Shown in pieces: positions 48,376-61,736 of a stretch of DNA of 64,000 nt; the stretch's first letter is position 1; every line of letters starts with the position of its first letter. Origin of the DNA: Epiperipatus broadwayi. Its lineage: Eukaryota > Onychophora > Udeonychophora > Euonychophora > Peripatidae. A program made the position numbers and the translations under genes. Location of the stretch: positions 7,088,682 to 7,152,681 of the forward strand of contig JAQFVV010012398.1 in NCBI GenBank assembly GCA_028023455.1, read 5' to 3'. Under the pieces are notes generated by a model, which made no database searches, was not told the DNA's origin, and worked only from the letters and a program-made list of their open reading frames with translations.

Positions 48376-51244
48376 ATATATATACATGAAATTAAAGTTA
48401 AGTGTATTTAAAATGTGTATATGAAGTTAAATGATAATATGGATCATGTATAACTATTTCACTCACTTGAAAAGTTAAGTGGATATTCCAAAATGCATCT
48501 ATAATGAGAGAGACTACTCTGACTTTTGTGCTGATGAATAATAGATAGTACAGCTAAGTTAAATGATGCACTGATGAAAACAAAAAACTTGAAATAAATG
48601 TATGGTTTTCTTAGATAATTGAATTAAATAAATAATAATAATAATAATTATAAATAAAAAGTAATAAGAAATTAATTACAAGAAGTAAACTTATAATAAA
48701 TAACATATAAATAGAGATACAATTGCATTTAAATAATCCGTTGGAGTGGAGAACTATCCTCTAGCAGCTTTTAATAATGAAGAATGTTATTAACTAATTT
48801 AAGTATATATATACAGTATATATTAGTTAATATAGCATAATCAATTGAATATAAATATTGAAGTGTCCAAATCAAATCTCCATCTGCTGCCGATGACAAA
48901 GTGCTTGTCTCTTTATCAAATTGTCAGTGCATAGACAATTACTATTTATGTATATTATCTCCAAATCTTAAACAATTGGAAAGTTTGATCAGTAATATTT
49001 ATCAAGATTAAAGTTCAAATCTAACTCATATATAAATAATGTTTTATACAATTCAACTCAGGTTCAATCCACACAAGGCAGAAATCACTCACATTTCACT
49101 TAAATATTATTCATTATAATTGGTTTTATAATGATTGAAAAAAACGTGCATGAGCATAATATGGAAAGTATAACACACACAATACCTGTATGACTATCCT
49201 TTAATTGTAATTTCAAATAAATGATAAATAATATGAACTATAGATTTGAAAAATGTTAAAATATATATCAAAAAATGAAATATATGTCTTAAAAAGTTTA
49301 TACTGCTTCTATTATCCATCATAATTTCTTTAGTTGTTTTTGACTTAAAAATAAAAAAAGTCCCAATGTGGTTTTATCTAAACAATTGTTCTAATTAATA
49401 GAGATCATAAATGGAATGAATATTAAAAAAGACAATAAAAATGAATGCACAAGTAAGAATTAAATTGTACTCAAAGTATAACTAGGAAACCATTGCTGAC
49501 ATCTATTTATTCCCAACATTGGTAAATACTTTAAAAGAATATATAATAGGCAGTAAATATTAGACAGTTTAAGTGTTTAATGAAATTATATCTGTTCAGT
49601 TTAATGTTGTATCTGTACAGTAAGCTCAATATATTTTACAATAATATAAAGTTTTAAACAAAAAAAAAATAATTTTTTGAAGAAATGTCATCTCCAATCA
49701 TCATATGCAATACAATTTTACTGTCTGCTAGATTACATACAATTTTTGATAAATTATTATGCGGTATAAATGCATTTCAGGAATAACATCTTTCATCAAC
49801 TGTCTTGGAGCACTGCCAAAAATCCACACAAATATAATAACTATCCAACATATTAATATTGCAATTGCTATATTTTTAGACATAATTTCTCTAAGCAGTG
49901 TACATACCTAAAGCTAAAAAATTTTGAATTTAATTTTAACTGACTTCTGTTAAAAAAATTATTTCAGAATTGATTCTTTAATTGGAACTATTATTCTCAA
50001 TCAACATTCAAATGCTGCATAATCTTTGAATAAATTAATCATATAATTATTTTTCCAAAAGTAAATTATCCTCATTCTCTCTAGACCAATCTACTATAAC
50101 CTTAAATAGTCAATAGATATCAGATGATACAATGCTATTTAATCTCTATTTCCTGACTGCTCAGTTGTTGTGCTTTTATCTTCATCAGTGAAGACTAAAT
50201 TTACATCTGAAACTAATGTATTTATGCATCTAGAAACCATTTTTTATTCCTTTGTACTATCTTATTAAATTATTTTAGGGAGAACATTTGTTGATGTGTT
50301 TTCCTTCCATTTCTATATATCATTTTTGCATTTTCTAGATTAATCTGTTTTAAGTTTCGAGGAGTAATTACTCATACAAATTTTGAATATTTCATTTGAG
50401 AAATATGCTTCATAATAAAAATAATAATTACTATTTAAATAACATATATTTTACAACTAATAACTGTATACATAATATTAAAATAATCTTCCTAAACAAT
50501 AATACATTACTACTATGACAAAATAATATCCAAAATATTTTATAAAAAAATATGTTATCATTCAACTACAACATATCACTATTCATTACATTTTTGCTTA
50601 AATAATTCTGTCATCATTTACATATAATAATAATGCATCAATTCAATTATGGTGTATCATGTATCAACGCAATATATTTTTTATAAGCAGTTTATTAATG
50701 AATGACTTTTATTCAGGTGGAAGAAATTGTTTATAAGAAAATAACACTAGTACAAAGTTTTTTTTTATTGATGCATCTAAAAGCTTTGAATTTCTGTTCA
50801 GAAAACAAATTTTATATAATTAATTGACATTAAGTAATGTTTATATGTATGATATATAAATAATGACATGGCTTGCTACTCTGGAGGTCAGTGGTATAAA
50901 TGGGCTAATATATATATGAATCAAAATTCACCATTCTATTACTGTATTAACATGCAAGATAAAATAATAGGACGAATCATTGGCACAATTATAAATATTT
51001 AATTGTTACTATAGAATAGGTCATACAATATTAATAGACAATGATTTGTTAATCAAAAGAATATAAAATATTCTAGCACCAAAAATGACAACTGAATTGA
51101 GATCTATGAAATTTTAGTTTTCAGTTTCAGAACTTTAATCACTGCACTGAACTATGTAGGGATTTATATATACTGAAAGTAAGTAATAGAAAAGATTAGT
51201 TTGCTAAAATGTAAAATTTTCAAGAGTAATTTGTTTAAGGCAGT
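48376..51244. other. AT-rich stretch, mostly unrecognised
   Basis: Many short simple-repeat runs are present. No gene could be supported. Near 51090-51160 the minus strand has a tRNA-like string (tagttcagtgcagtgatta), possibly another SINE head, too weak to call. Confidence 0.4.
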
Positions 51245-51300
51245 TGCCCGGGTTGCGGGTTCACGTCCCGGCCGATGCTATGACATTTAAAAAATCAAAA
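51245..51300 (+). mobile_element. 5'-truncated copy of the tRNA-derived SINE
   Basis: It begins at ttgcgggttcacgtcccggc, i.e. at the B box, and continues gccgatgctatgacat plus an A-rich tail, as in 19473-19580 and 36096-36204. The A-box half is missing, consistent with incomplete reverse transcription. Confidence 0.8.
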
Positions 51301-52409
51301 AATAAAAAAAAATATATATATGAGAATTATCACGAATAATTCAAGACTCTTTACATATTAATGTGTAAGCACATTTATATCAACAAATAAAAACTTTTAT
51401 TGACGTGGGAGTGCGTGTAGGTAGTGAATTTATTAAAATTTATAAAAATGTCATAAATTTATTTTTAAATGTCATTCTCAGTGTCAAATTTTTAACTTGA
51501 ATGTGATTAATTAATACTTTTTTTTAGACTTTTTTTTTTAACCATTTGTTTTCTAGGCATATCATTTTTAGATATTTCTATTCGAGTCAACTTATACATA
51601 TATTATATATTTATGAGTCAGCTTATAATATAGTTTTTTTTTTAAAAAAAAAAATCCATTCGAACGTAACAAAACAATGTAAATTTATGGATTTTTATAT
51701 TATCATGCATCTTAATAATTTATCGAACTTTTTAAAGTTTATGATGTAGTTATAAACATTGAAATGCTGAATTAATTTTTAAGAAAGCGTCGACCAATAG
51801 TAAAATAAGACAGAGATATATCAGTCTGTCCTAACACATATTTATCTATTCATTTCAATTTCCATTGATCAAAAAACTGAACACACATTATATTCACGTG
51901 TATTTATTAAAAATAAAATCTAACAATTTTAAAATGCCAACTATTTTATAATAATAGCCATTTATAGATATATTGTCTTATTAACTTTTTAGGTAAGGTC
52001 TAGAATATGTGCGTGTGTGGGTGTATATATATATATGTCATTTACTTGGTACGTGCTGATTATAGACATTTGTTGCTTAGCATTTCATTTTTAGGAGGGG
52101 GGGGAGCTACGTATATTTAGAAATAAATAAATGCCCTCTCTGATAGCATCCTAAAAAGATGTATCAAAAAAGAAAAATTGCTTATTAAATTTATCAATGG
52201 AATGTGGTGAGTGTATAGAAGTTTTTCATTATTGCTTTACCATGCGGGTAAGGACCCATTTACTGATCAATTAAAAATCACTAGCTGTGTTGGCTATAAA
52301 TTGGATAATTAAAATAAAGATTCTAAATCTCTTTGGATGCTGCAGAGGATTCTTTAGCATACAAATCAGCTACACTAATAATATTATGACACTTTATATA
52401 TATATAAAT
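51301..52409. other. AT-rich stretch
   Basis: Nothing recognised. Short TA runs occur at 51312-51320 and 52024-52035. Confidence 0.5.
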
Positions 52410-52980
52410 ATTAAATATAATGGTAATTAACCATTATATACGATCTTTCAATTCATAGAAGTACTTTGGTTAATTCCTTAACCGTTCTAAATTTAAAAAA
52501 AAAAACATAATATAAGCAAATATCAACAACTCAAATCTCCTAAATCTCAAATATTAATGTTAACAGTTTGTTTATTAATTATATTAGTTTTATTTCTATT
52601 CATTAAAATTGCCTCCTTAATATTTCTTTTATTATGGTTTCTCTCTTCATGAAGAAAGAAATTATAATAAAACACTTTCAATATATTATTTAAACTTATA
52701 TTTACATGTCCTTTCATGATCCAAGAAAACTGAATCAGTCATTAAATCATTATTATTTTTACCTTTTGCATGCTTGTATAACAATTCATGCTCCTTCAAT
52801 ATTTTCTTAATATTGCATCTCGATTCACCCATATGTGATAATATACATCCACAGAAAATTTGATACACAACATTACTTTTTTTTAATGAGAATTGAGGAG
52901 AGTTAATGAATTAACCAAAAGTACCTCTATGAATTGAAAGACTTTATATAAAAATTAATTACCATTATATTTATTATTTT
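52410..52980 (-). mobile_element. Penelope-like fragment with inverted terminal repeats
   Basis: The outer 60-70 bases are inverted copies: aatataatggtaattaa and ctttcaattcatagaagtac on the left, gtacctctatgaattgaaag and ttaattaccattatattta on the right. The core holds the C-terminal part of a Penelope-like protein. The same terminal repeats, without the core, form the small fold-back at 54481-54683, and the left portion is also related to 22780-23150. Confidence 0.65.
52686..52868 (-). pseudogene. Penelope-like GIY-YIG domain fragment
   Basis: The translation YQIFCGCILSHMGESRCNI resembles the opening of a Penelope GIY-YIG endonuclease (normally VYxIxC-xC---YIGET). The tail SVFLDHERTCKYKFK matches the 22.95-kb remnant (VFLDHEKTCKYKFK). 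It stops early at a TGA or TAA, and the catalytic arginine and glutamate region is short. The frame is only about 60 codons. Confidence 0.6.
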
Positions 52981-53100
52981 TAAGGTTTTTACAACATTTT
53001 TAATTAACAGACATTTTATTTCTGTATATATATAATACAAATAAAATTTTCATTTATTAAAAATATTAATACAATTTATCCAAATCAAACATACACCTAT

Positions 53101-53130
53101 GTTTTGACTGTCCTGCAGTCTTCTTTAGAG
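53101..53130 (-). ncRNA. Hammerhead-like motif, left end
   Basis: Minus strand: core CTAAAGA (one change from CTGAAGA), stem II GACTG/CAGTC perfect over 5 bp with loop CAGGA, then AAAAC in place of GAAAC. Confidence 0.4.
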
Positions 53131-53247
53131 CTATGATATAATGAACAAAATAAAATAAAATACCATAGAAATGTAAACAATAAAAAACTAAATTTGATAG
53201 ATAACAAATACATAGGAGATAATAAAGATAATAAAGAAATAATTAAT

Positions 53248-53523
53248 GGAGTATATATGATAAAATTCAAACAATGTCTAGATAACAAATATGTGGGAGA
53301 AATAAAAAATTCTATAAAAACGAGATTAAACAACATGTGTCAGATAATAAATCACTGATATATATATATGAAAGAAATGGGACACAAATTTACACAAAGT
53401 TCAATAAAAATGAGATTACATACAGAAAATATTAAAGAAAGAAAAATAAAAGAAGCTATATTAATAAGAAAGATAAAACAAAAATTTAATTGGGATTCTG
53501 GGATTAGGATGAGAATGGTATAG
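53248..53523 (+). pseudogene. Penelope-like GIY-YIG endonuclease, one in-frame stop
   Basis: 92 codons in one frame with a single TGA at 53356-53358. It begins GVYMIKFKQC and continues DNKYVGEIKNSIKTRL, matching the 'GIY...YIG-x(8)-R' layout with V-Y-M and Y-V-G in the key places and the arginine of KTRL kept. After the stop, ERKIKEAILIRKIKQKFN is the usual Penelope C-terminal tail. It is a decayed copy, since its reverse transcriptase is missing. Confidence 0.65.
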
Positions 53524-54341
53524 ATATCGTTATTAAATAAGATATATAGAGGTAAATATATAAAGAAAAATTGTTTATAAAACAAATTGTGGGTTATGAA
53601 AAATAATTAAGTTAAATAGAAGTAAAAACATGAATATATTTATAGATCTCACATATTTAAAAAAAAACATAGCATAATATTTACATATAAAGTAGTATAA
53701 TATAAATTTATGAAAATTATATAATAATAATAAAAGTTAAAATGTATAAAATTATATATATATAAATAAAGAATTGTAGGGAATATATATATATATATCG
53801 TTTAAATAATATGTAATAGAGGGAAGTAGGATATAAGATAATTTTTTGAAAAAAAAAAGTTTTTTAAGAGATTAAAGTGAACTGGGTAAGTTCAAAGATT
53901 ATAATGTTTATAGGTTTTAAATATTAAAAAATAATAAATATAAAATATTATTTTTAACAGATTAATGAGTAATGAAATAATAGATAAAATATGATTTAAA
54001 ATTAAAAGAATATTAATTAATAACCATAAAGTTTAAGTTTATAAAGAATAGAAATAATTAGGAGATTGTTAAAAAATAGATAATATATTTAGATTAATAA
54101 TTGTCCTTGAATATATACACAGTTAGAAATACACATGTATAATTTATATTTATTTTCTATTTATATTGTATATTTTATTTTATATTAACTGGATTATTTT
54201 ATTTGGGTTTGATAATTTATTTCAGTTTTATTAATTTTTTTATATATTTTATGTTGTTTTTAGTTTTTTATTGTTTACATTTTTTATGGTATTATTATAT
54301 AGTTATGTATCTTATTTTATTTTGTTCAGTATATCATAGCT

Positions 54342-54369
54342 CTGAAAAAGTCTGCAGGACAGTTGAAAC
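54342..54369 (+). ncRNA. Hammerhead-like motif, right end
   Basis: Core-like CTGAAAA, stem II CTG/CAG with loop CAGGA, then GAAAC. It is the inverted partner of 53101-53130. Confidence 0.4.
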
Positions 54370-54480
54370 GTAGATGTATGTATATATGTATAAATAAAGA
54401 GTTTTGCTAAAAAGTGTTCAAAACGGTTTGGATAAATTGTATTTGTAGGATATTACAGCAAAATAATTAAAAATATTGTA

Positions 54481-54683
54481 ATAACAATAAAAATAATAAA
54501 TATAATGATAATTAACTATTATATACAGTCTTTCAATCAACTATTTTTGGTTAATTCTTTAACCCTCCTTAACTGCCATTAAATAAATGGCAGTTAAAGA
54601 GGTTAAGGAATTAACTGAACGTACTTGATTAAAAGACTGTATATAATAGATAATTACCATTATGTTTATCATTTTTATTGTTA
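54481..54683. mobile_element. Small fold-back derived from the 52.4-kb element ends
   Basis: Arms (about 54483-54595 and 54580-54683) contain aatataatgataattaa, attatatacagtctttcaat and their complements, clearly related to the terminal repeats of 52410-52980. The central tttaactgccatttatttaatggcagttaa region is a tight hairpin. It looks like an internally deleted, end-only derivative. Confidence 0.7.
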
Positions 54684-56548
54684 TATATAAATAATGAGTA
54701 AAATTTTATTCTGGTATGATAGCATTATCTCAATTTGACTCCTGCAATAAGTTATTGAAAATTCATATAATTATAGTGAGTTTCATTTTATTTTGATTAT
54801 CGATTAGGCGTATGAGTTTGTGACACATTTTTATCTTGTTTCTGGAACTGTTGGAGAAATCTTCACTTTCAATGGATTTGCATAATATTTTATGTTGAAT
54901 ATTTCTAATATCAGACATACATATATATATATCATTAAAAACCAGACAACACTTAGACAATCTCAATATCAATAATCAATCAACAATTTCAAACTTTTGT
55001 CAAGGCAACAATATATATATACTTAAAAGTTAATTAAAATTTATTATGCTTTTACTATTACATTATTAGTATTTAGCAAATAAATATTTTAATCCTGTTA
55101 ACTATTAACAAAATATTAAAAAAAACTTATAGAAACTCCAACCAGGAAGTAGAATCAATAGTGACTTTATTAAGGCTTTCAATTCTGCTACTGTTATTAT
55201 AGACTTAATAGTCTTCAACTATGTGTTTCAAGTTTTGTGTTTGTCCATATGTCAGTAAATGTAAAATTGTATTTATGAAATAAATGAGCATAATGACCAT
55301 GGATTGTGTTGAATATGTTGTTGATAATCCAGTGAAAACAAATTCAGTTGATTTTATTGTTATATCTGAAAAATCAATTTAGTTTATTCTCAGATGAACT
55401 AGAAAGGAGATATTGATTTGTTACAACTCTAATATTTGGTTTTAAACCTTGCTATAAATGTAAAAAAATTACATACAATTGCAACACATTATTACAAAGT
55501 GCATTTCAAACACAGACACATATGCACTATGAATAAAATATTAAAATTTAGAAATTACATTTCTTTACTATTAATTTCTCTTATATACATATTGTGACTA
55601 TTTATTTTGCATAAAAAAAATAAATACTGGTACAATCTAGGATTTATTTTTTTTGTTATTATAATTCTAAAAGATTAGCTGATATCTCAATTAACTTAAG
55701 TAACTTAATGCTCCATTTTATGTATTTAAAGCTGTATAATTGCATTGTTATATATTTAAGAATATGTCAATATCTGACTGACTTTGAAAAGTTAAGCCTA
55801 ACTTTTATAAATTTATCTGTTGCTAACTTCCTAATAAAACAAAAAATCAGAAAAAGTTTTTTTCCTCTTTTATTGCTATTAGACTTTAATTTCAAATGTT
55901 TTGATTAACAAACAATTATATTTCAAAAAGGAGAAAATATATTTTAACTATTAAAAAAAAACCACTTAAAAATAACTTTTCTCTGTATTTATTTAAATTA
56001 TGTGTAAACCATTTCTCATGCAAATCTTTTACATTCCTGACAATTATAATAATCCCCCTTCTGTTAATTGCCCTACTTGAAATCACGAGTTAATCTCAAA
56101 GGAGTATTAAAAAGGCAATTTTAAAAGCACAAGGTCACTTCTCATCATCACTATCAATTGGTCACATTAATATTATTTTGCTTGCTGAAATGTACAACCA
56201 AGTTATTTAAGTTTTAATTGTTTTGGAGGAAAAAACAATATGTGCTGCTAAAAGAAGACTTATTCAAGCATAACCTTCTTTAAAGTTATGCTATTTCACT
56301 TTAATCTCTCTAAATTACTACTAATGGAGGAAAAAAAATCAATTTCCTATGGAGACAGGAGTTCAATCTTATTATAATGCATTATCTGAAATTATACTGT
56401 TTACCATGAACTATATTGGTTTCATATAATTAATCTATGGCTATGGTGTTTATGACTCATTATAAAATATAATTATGGATTTACATTTATTATATATTGC
56501 TTATTTTTATATCTGTATTTGAATATATGCTTCACTTTATAATACCTT
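54684..56548. other. AT-rich stretch
   Basis: Nothing recognised. Confidence 0.5.
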
Positions 56549-56770
56549 ATTATAATAATAACTGTAGCTTACTCCACTGCATATGCACTTTACAGATTGA
56601 ATGCTAATTATAATGAATACTCTCCTTTCCAAAATAAGATAAAGTCTTTTTAAAAAATAGAGTGGATCCACTCTATCCTTTTAACTCAAACTATAGGGTA
56701 TTCATTATAATTAGTGTTCAATCTGTAAAGTGCATGTGCAGTGGAGTAAGCTACTGTTATTATTTTGCAC
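56549..56770. mobile_element. Palindromic MITE-like element, copy 1
   Basis: Arms of about 75 bases (gtagcttactccactgcat, gcactttacagattgaa, attataatgaatactc and complements) are near-perfect inverted copies around a central agagtggatccactct palindrome. No coding content. Confidence 0.8.
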
Positions 56771-56945
56771 TATATAAATTAAATATTTACATATGTTTAA
56801 AGTTTTCATTTAATAATGACGTATCATAAATAGTAAAAAATTTGCAATCATCATCAACAAAAATCAGATTATGAGTAAGTGATTAATTAAATCTTCATGC
56901 TCTCAGTTCCAAATGCTTCAGATTTACCTATACATATAGTTTGGA
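56771..56945. other. AT-rich spacer between two copies
   Basis: Contains gcactatataaattaaatatt, repeated after copy 2. Confidence 0.5.
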
Positions 56946-57115
56946 TAAAAAGGATAGAGTGGATCCACTCTATCTTTTAAAAAAACTTTATCTTGTGTTT
57001 GGAAAAGAGAGTATTCATTATAATTAGTGTTCAATCTGTAAAGTGCATGTGTCGTGGAATAAGCTACAGTTATTGTTATAATTTATAAAAAAACATTGTG
57101 CTATATAAATTAAAT
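56946..57115. mobile_element. Palindromic MITE-like element, copy 2 (right half)
   Basis: Starts at the gatagagtggatccactct centre and contains only the right arm of copy 1, followed by the same ctatataaattaaatattt flank. It is a half-element or the product of a segmental duplication of copy 1 and its right flank. Confidence 0.7.
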
Positions 57116-60100
57116 ATTTAAATACCTTATTATGGAAATAATTACATTTGCTATATGCATTGGTTTATAATGAACTTGTAATATTAATACAATGATTCTG
57201 ATGTACGCATTTACAAACTACTTAATATAATTCATTTATATTATGCATTTATAATTTATCTGTATTGATTATAGTATATCTATATAAAGTATATAACTTC
57301 TTTTGTTTGGATACAACTTTAATATATGTTTTCATTATGAGTTATATTCAATTTGTTCTTTAATTTGAATAATCTCTTTAATCTTTGCAAAGTTGTGATA
57401 TGCTGATAAATACTCCTTCTGTTATAAAGTCAATATGAATTTTTTTTTAATCTCTCACAATAAATCACTATCCTGCTGTATTATGTTATTTAATGTGAAC
57501 TCATTATTATGGAAAAAATCTCCAATCTCCCAATGAGAATATATATATATGATCATTTTGAATCATTCTTAAAAATGTGTTCTTAAATAAGTGAAACAAG
57601 ATAAACGTTTGTTAAAGTAATCAAACTTACGATTAGGGGGAATCACCTTCACTCTGGAGAAGAAGAGAAAAACTCGATTTTTTTTACTTTTTTGTTTTAT
57701 TGTTATGATATTTAAAATGTTATATATATTTAATTTTTTGTTAATCTCACTTTATTTTCTTATTTGAATATATCTAATATATATAATCACGTGTGTAAAG
57801 ATGGTGTATATAAATGTTTTTATTAGTGTTTATTGTGTTTTGAGAGACTGCAGACAGGAACTTATGTATGCTTTATAAACGTTCATAAGTGTATGGTTGC
57901 TACTTTTATATATATTATATTTTTGCTTTGGATTGGAGTATAGTCTTTCTATTCTTATGATTATAACTTTAAAATTAATTAATTATTCATCTTTTTTTTA
58001 AATGTTTTTATCGGACTTTTTATTACATTTTACTATATGCATTATAAATATTAACAGACGTGGTTTAAGATTTTCCACTCAATTATTATCTCAATGCCTT
58101 TCCTATCATTATTGATATTTCTGCTTTTAATCATGCATTTATTGTGGGAATTATATTGAAGATTTCTTGTTTTAATTAAATATCATTTGTTAGACCTTTC
58201 CTTATGTCAGCAGTAGACACTAATAGGATGCTTGTATATGTGTAGAAATTGAGCCAGTTTTGTTCTGTCATCTTTAATGTAGGCTTGTTTTCTCACCATC
58301 ATTGCCCATAAATACTGAGGTATTCCAAATTCTGGGTTACAAAAGGCATTTGCATGATTATATTCCCTATTCTCTTATAATACATATTTTTAAATGTTTA
58401 TGTGTTGAATAAAATATTGAGTTTGTATTTCTCTATTCCACAAATTATAGTTATGAAGACTAATACAACATATATCCTTCATATTATATCATTTAAATTA
58501 TATAATAGTAAATTGTGTGCTAATTTCAATGTAGATATATCTTATTAAATTACTAGCTACAATTATATTATCAGTCCATTCATATGTGCTCACTACCCTT
58601 AGTATATATCTCTGATTAGTAAATCCAAGCTGCAGGAGCTTTTTTATTATTTATTTATTTGTATAATCTAAATATAACACAAGTATAATATAACCATATC
58701 CCTAACATGTATTAATTGATATAAAGGTTTCTTTAATTTATTCTTACTGTAAATAGTAATAGTAAATCATTTATATTTTTTTGTTAAATTGTAAAGTAAA
58801 GGAAAATATATTTAGTTTTTGTAATAAATATTGATTTTATTCTTTGATTATGTCTCTGTATCTGTTATAATCTGTCACATATTTATATCAAAAAATCAAT
58901 TTAAGTAGTAAAGTGTTTAAAGTCTATATAAGAGTACATATTACTTTAAAATTGTCACATTAATACAATTAATGAAATCCATTATATATGCAATCAGATT
59001 TATATAAGATTACTTTATTAATGCTCTTGTTGTTACAGTACTTCTTAGTGATGTGTTTGATACAACAGAATACCCTTTTACCTTAGATTTGCTTTTACTT
59101 TAGATTTGCTGTTGTCAGATAATTATTTTAGGCTTTCAAAAAATTTGATTTTGTTTGGTGGGTGATTTAAGAAGCCAACAAAGAAATAAAAGTTAATCTT
59201 TGCTAGCCAATATTATGTTTAAACCTGACTTTAGATAAATTTATACTTCATTATAAAGGAAGAAAGTATTGATAAGATGTTAAAAAAATGTATCATTGTT
59301 ATTATAGCTGTTAATTAATCAAAAGAACAGAAATTATTTTATTATTTTACATTATCATTGCAAAGTTAGTATTCTTTACAACTGAATCATTTAATATTTA
59401 AGAGGCTGAGATTACTATTACTATTAATTATTATTGTTTGCAGAATATAACTATGAATTATTTGTTAGTTAACCATTGGTCTATCCGCATCTTGTAAAAT
59501 AGTGTATTAAGTACTGGGTGTTTGTCAATGAGAGGACTTATTTAGTTATTGTTCACTTAGCCTATGAGAGGACTTATCCTAGGTTATATGTTTATTTAAT
59601 GCTTTAGAGATCTTGTACTGATTTAGACCTGTCTTTAGACCTATACTTTACTTTATGATTACTTGGTTGCTCTCTGGAAGATTACTATATATATATATAT
59701 ATATATTACTTTTGGATAAATAAGGCAGTGGAAAATTATGCAGAAAAATAGTGCTATTGTATTTAAGATATATCAAGTTTAAATGTGAATAATTGCAATT
59801 TATTTTACAAGTGTCAAAATTTCTCCACTCATAACTTAAACATGAAATATATTAATGATTATTTTTAATCTGGCGTTAAACTTTAGATTGTATCTTTGAT
59901 TTACAAAATGTTAAAGTTTTTGATCGAACTCTGAAACTATCCATTTTAGATAAACAAATTATAATTATTACCAATTATTTATTAAACTACAGAATTTTTC
60001 TTGGGCTTACAAGTATCAGTATTTTTGCATTTATAATTTGATACCATCCATTTCAGTTAACTGCATTAATGGTTATTACTAAACATTTCCTAGGCTATAA

Positions 60101-60899
60101 TTAGCCTGATAAAAACTTTATACCCCAGTTAAATATAAATATATCTGGTTTTTTTTTTTTTAAGATTAAACATAAATACTTGGAATGAATATGATGCATA
60201 TATAAAAAATTGGTTTTCTGATTTAAAATAAATAAATAAAATAACACATTGTTGTAAAATAAATTTAAAAATAAAAATAAGTTGAGAATAAAATATTTTT
60301 ATAGAGAAAAGTTTTGAAAGTAATTTGAAATTTTATAGTTACTCAGTAATAATGAAAACATCAGTTTAGTTATTCTAGCAGCATAAATCTTTTGAAAAAA
60401 TGAATATAAATGTTATACCATAATTATACAAGATAGTAAAGTGACATTATGATAAAAGAAATATAGAATTTAGTGCAAAACTTAAATGAATTGTGATAAA
60501 CATAATGAAATTGATATACGACTTTCTCATAATTTTCAACAACAGTTATTTTCACTTTATGTTGATACCATTTATGTAAGCTTGAGGAAATAATTGATAT
60601 CAGATAGTATTGCATTGTAATATTCTCATTTAAAAACCAGTTTTGGGTTTTTTTTTATTTCAGTAATACCTGGAATTTAAATTGAAACTAAAGATGGCTG
60701 CTAGATGCACAAATGCATTAGTTTCTACTTTGAATCATAATCCTCACTGATTAAAGAAAAAACCAGAATACAGTCTGAGAATGATAATATTAAAACATTG
60801 TACCATTTACAAAAAATATATATGAGATATGCTTAATCTGAATAAAGTTTGCAATTTTTGCTTAGTGCATTTTTATTATATATATATATTTTTTTTAAA
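57116..60899. other. AT-rich stretch, nothing recognised
   Basis: Across 3.8 kb I find no gene or RNA. A (TA)n run lies at about 59687-59705, and cctatgagaggactta-like phrases repeat near 59530 and 59562. Confidence 0.5.
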
Positions 60900-61406
60900 T
60901 GTTTTATATTAGCCATAGTCATGGTATTTGACAGAGGGGGAAAGGTTGGTGGATTTATTAAAGAAACATTAATGGATGATTAGCATAAGTGGATAGTTAA
61001 TTATTTGCTTAAGTAGGCCAGTTGTTAGAAAGAATAATGCAGGAGTCTTTCTGTTAATAGTGTTTTATCTCTCATGATATGCTAGGCCTCTTTCAATTTA
61101 CACTTGGCATTGGCACACTCTAGGCATATGATGGTGACAGACCTAGGCTTGAAGATGTGGCCAGAAATGAATTGATACTCATAAAAAAATTAATTTTGTA
61201 GCTCTTTGGATTTGAGCATGACTATATGTACTGATGTTGTGCTAATTAGGTAGAAAAGTTGGCCTTTGATTCTCCATGATATTTGGTGTGGCAGGTAATT
61301 TGAGGTCATGTGACATTGTAAACAGTTTGTGATATCTGGTTTGGGTTTAGAATGTTTTTTGTGTTATTAATAAGTTGGTTTAGATGAGGAGAAGTGTGTA
61401 GAGTGA

Positions 61407-61694
61407 TTAGATGAATTGTAGAGCAATTTTTTGTAGGCAAGAAGTAATGCTATGAATATATTGCAGTGAAGACCAGATTTTATTGTCAGCTTCCAGAAAT
61501 GGATGTCTAAGCTTGGTATAAAACTTTTTGAAAGTTTGAATTAATATTTTGTTTTTATAACAAATGTTGAACAAGTCTGAGAGATAAGAGTCAATGTTAT
61601 TTTTCTTATCTGACCAGAACTTACACAAATAATGACTGTGATGTAAGTTTGAGTCAGATAAAAAAACATTGACTCTTACCTCTCTCATTTTCAC
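61407..61694 (-). pseudogene. Penelope-like ORF fragment, left half
   Basis: It contains TKLRHPFLEADNKIWSSLQY, matching TKLRHQLLETDNKSWSPLSY of the plus-strand copy. Further minus-strand sequence down to about 61070 includes a KEA--HIMRDK tail. Frames are interrupted. This is the region between the Penelope RT thumb and the GIY-YIG domain. Confidence 0.5.
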
Positions 61695-61736
61695 AACATT
61701 GATTATAAAAAGAAAATATTAACTCAAACTGTTACA

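Larger units (their letters stand above)
53069..54443 (+). mobile_element. Penelope-like element with inverted terminal repeats
   Basis: Left end 53069-53180 and right end about 54278-54443 are inverted copies (tttatccaaa, actgtcctgcag, agctatgatata, gtaaacaataaa). The interior encodes a Penelope-like GIY-YIG segment on the plus strand (53248-53523) followed by about 750 bases of A/T-rich sequence with no clear frame. The reverse transcriptase is absent. Each end carries a hammerhead-like motif, which agrees with what is known of Penelope pseudo-LTRs. Confidence 0.65.
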
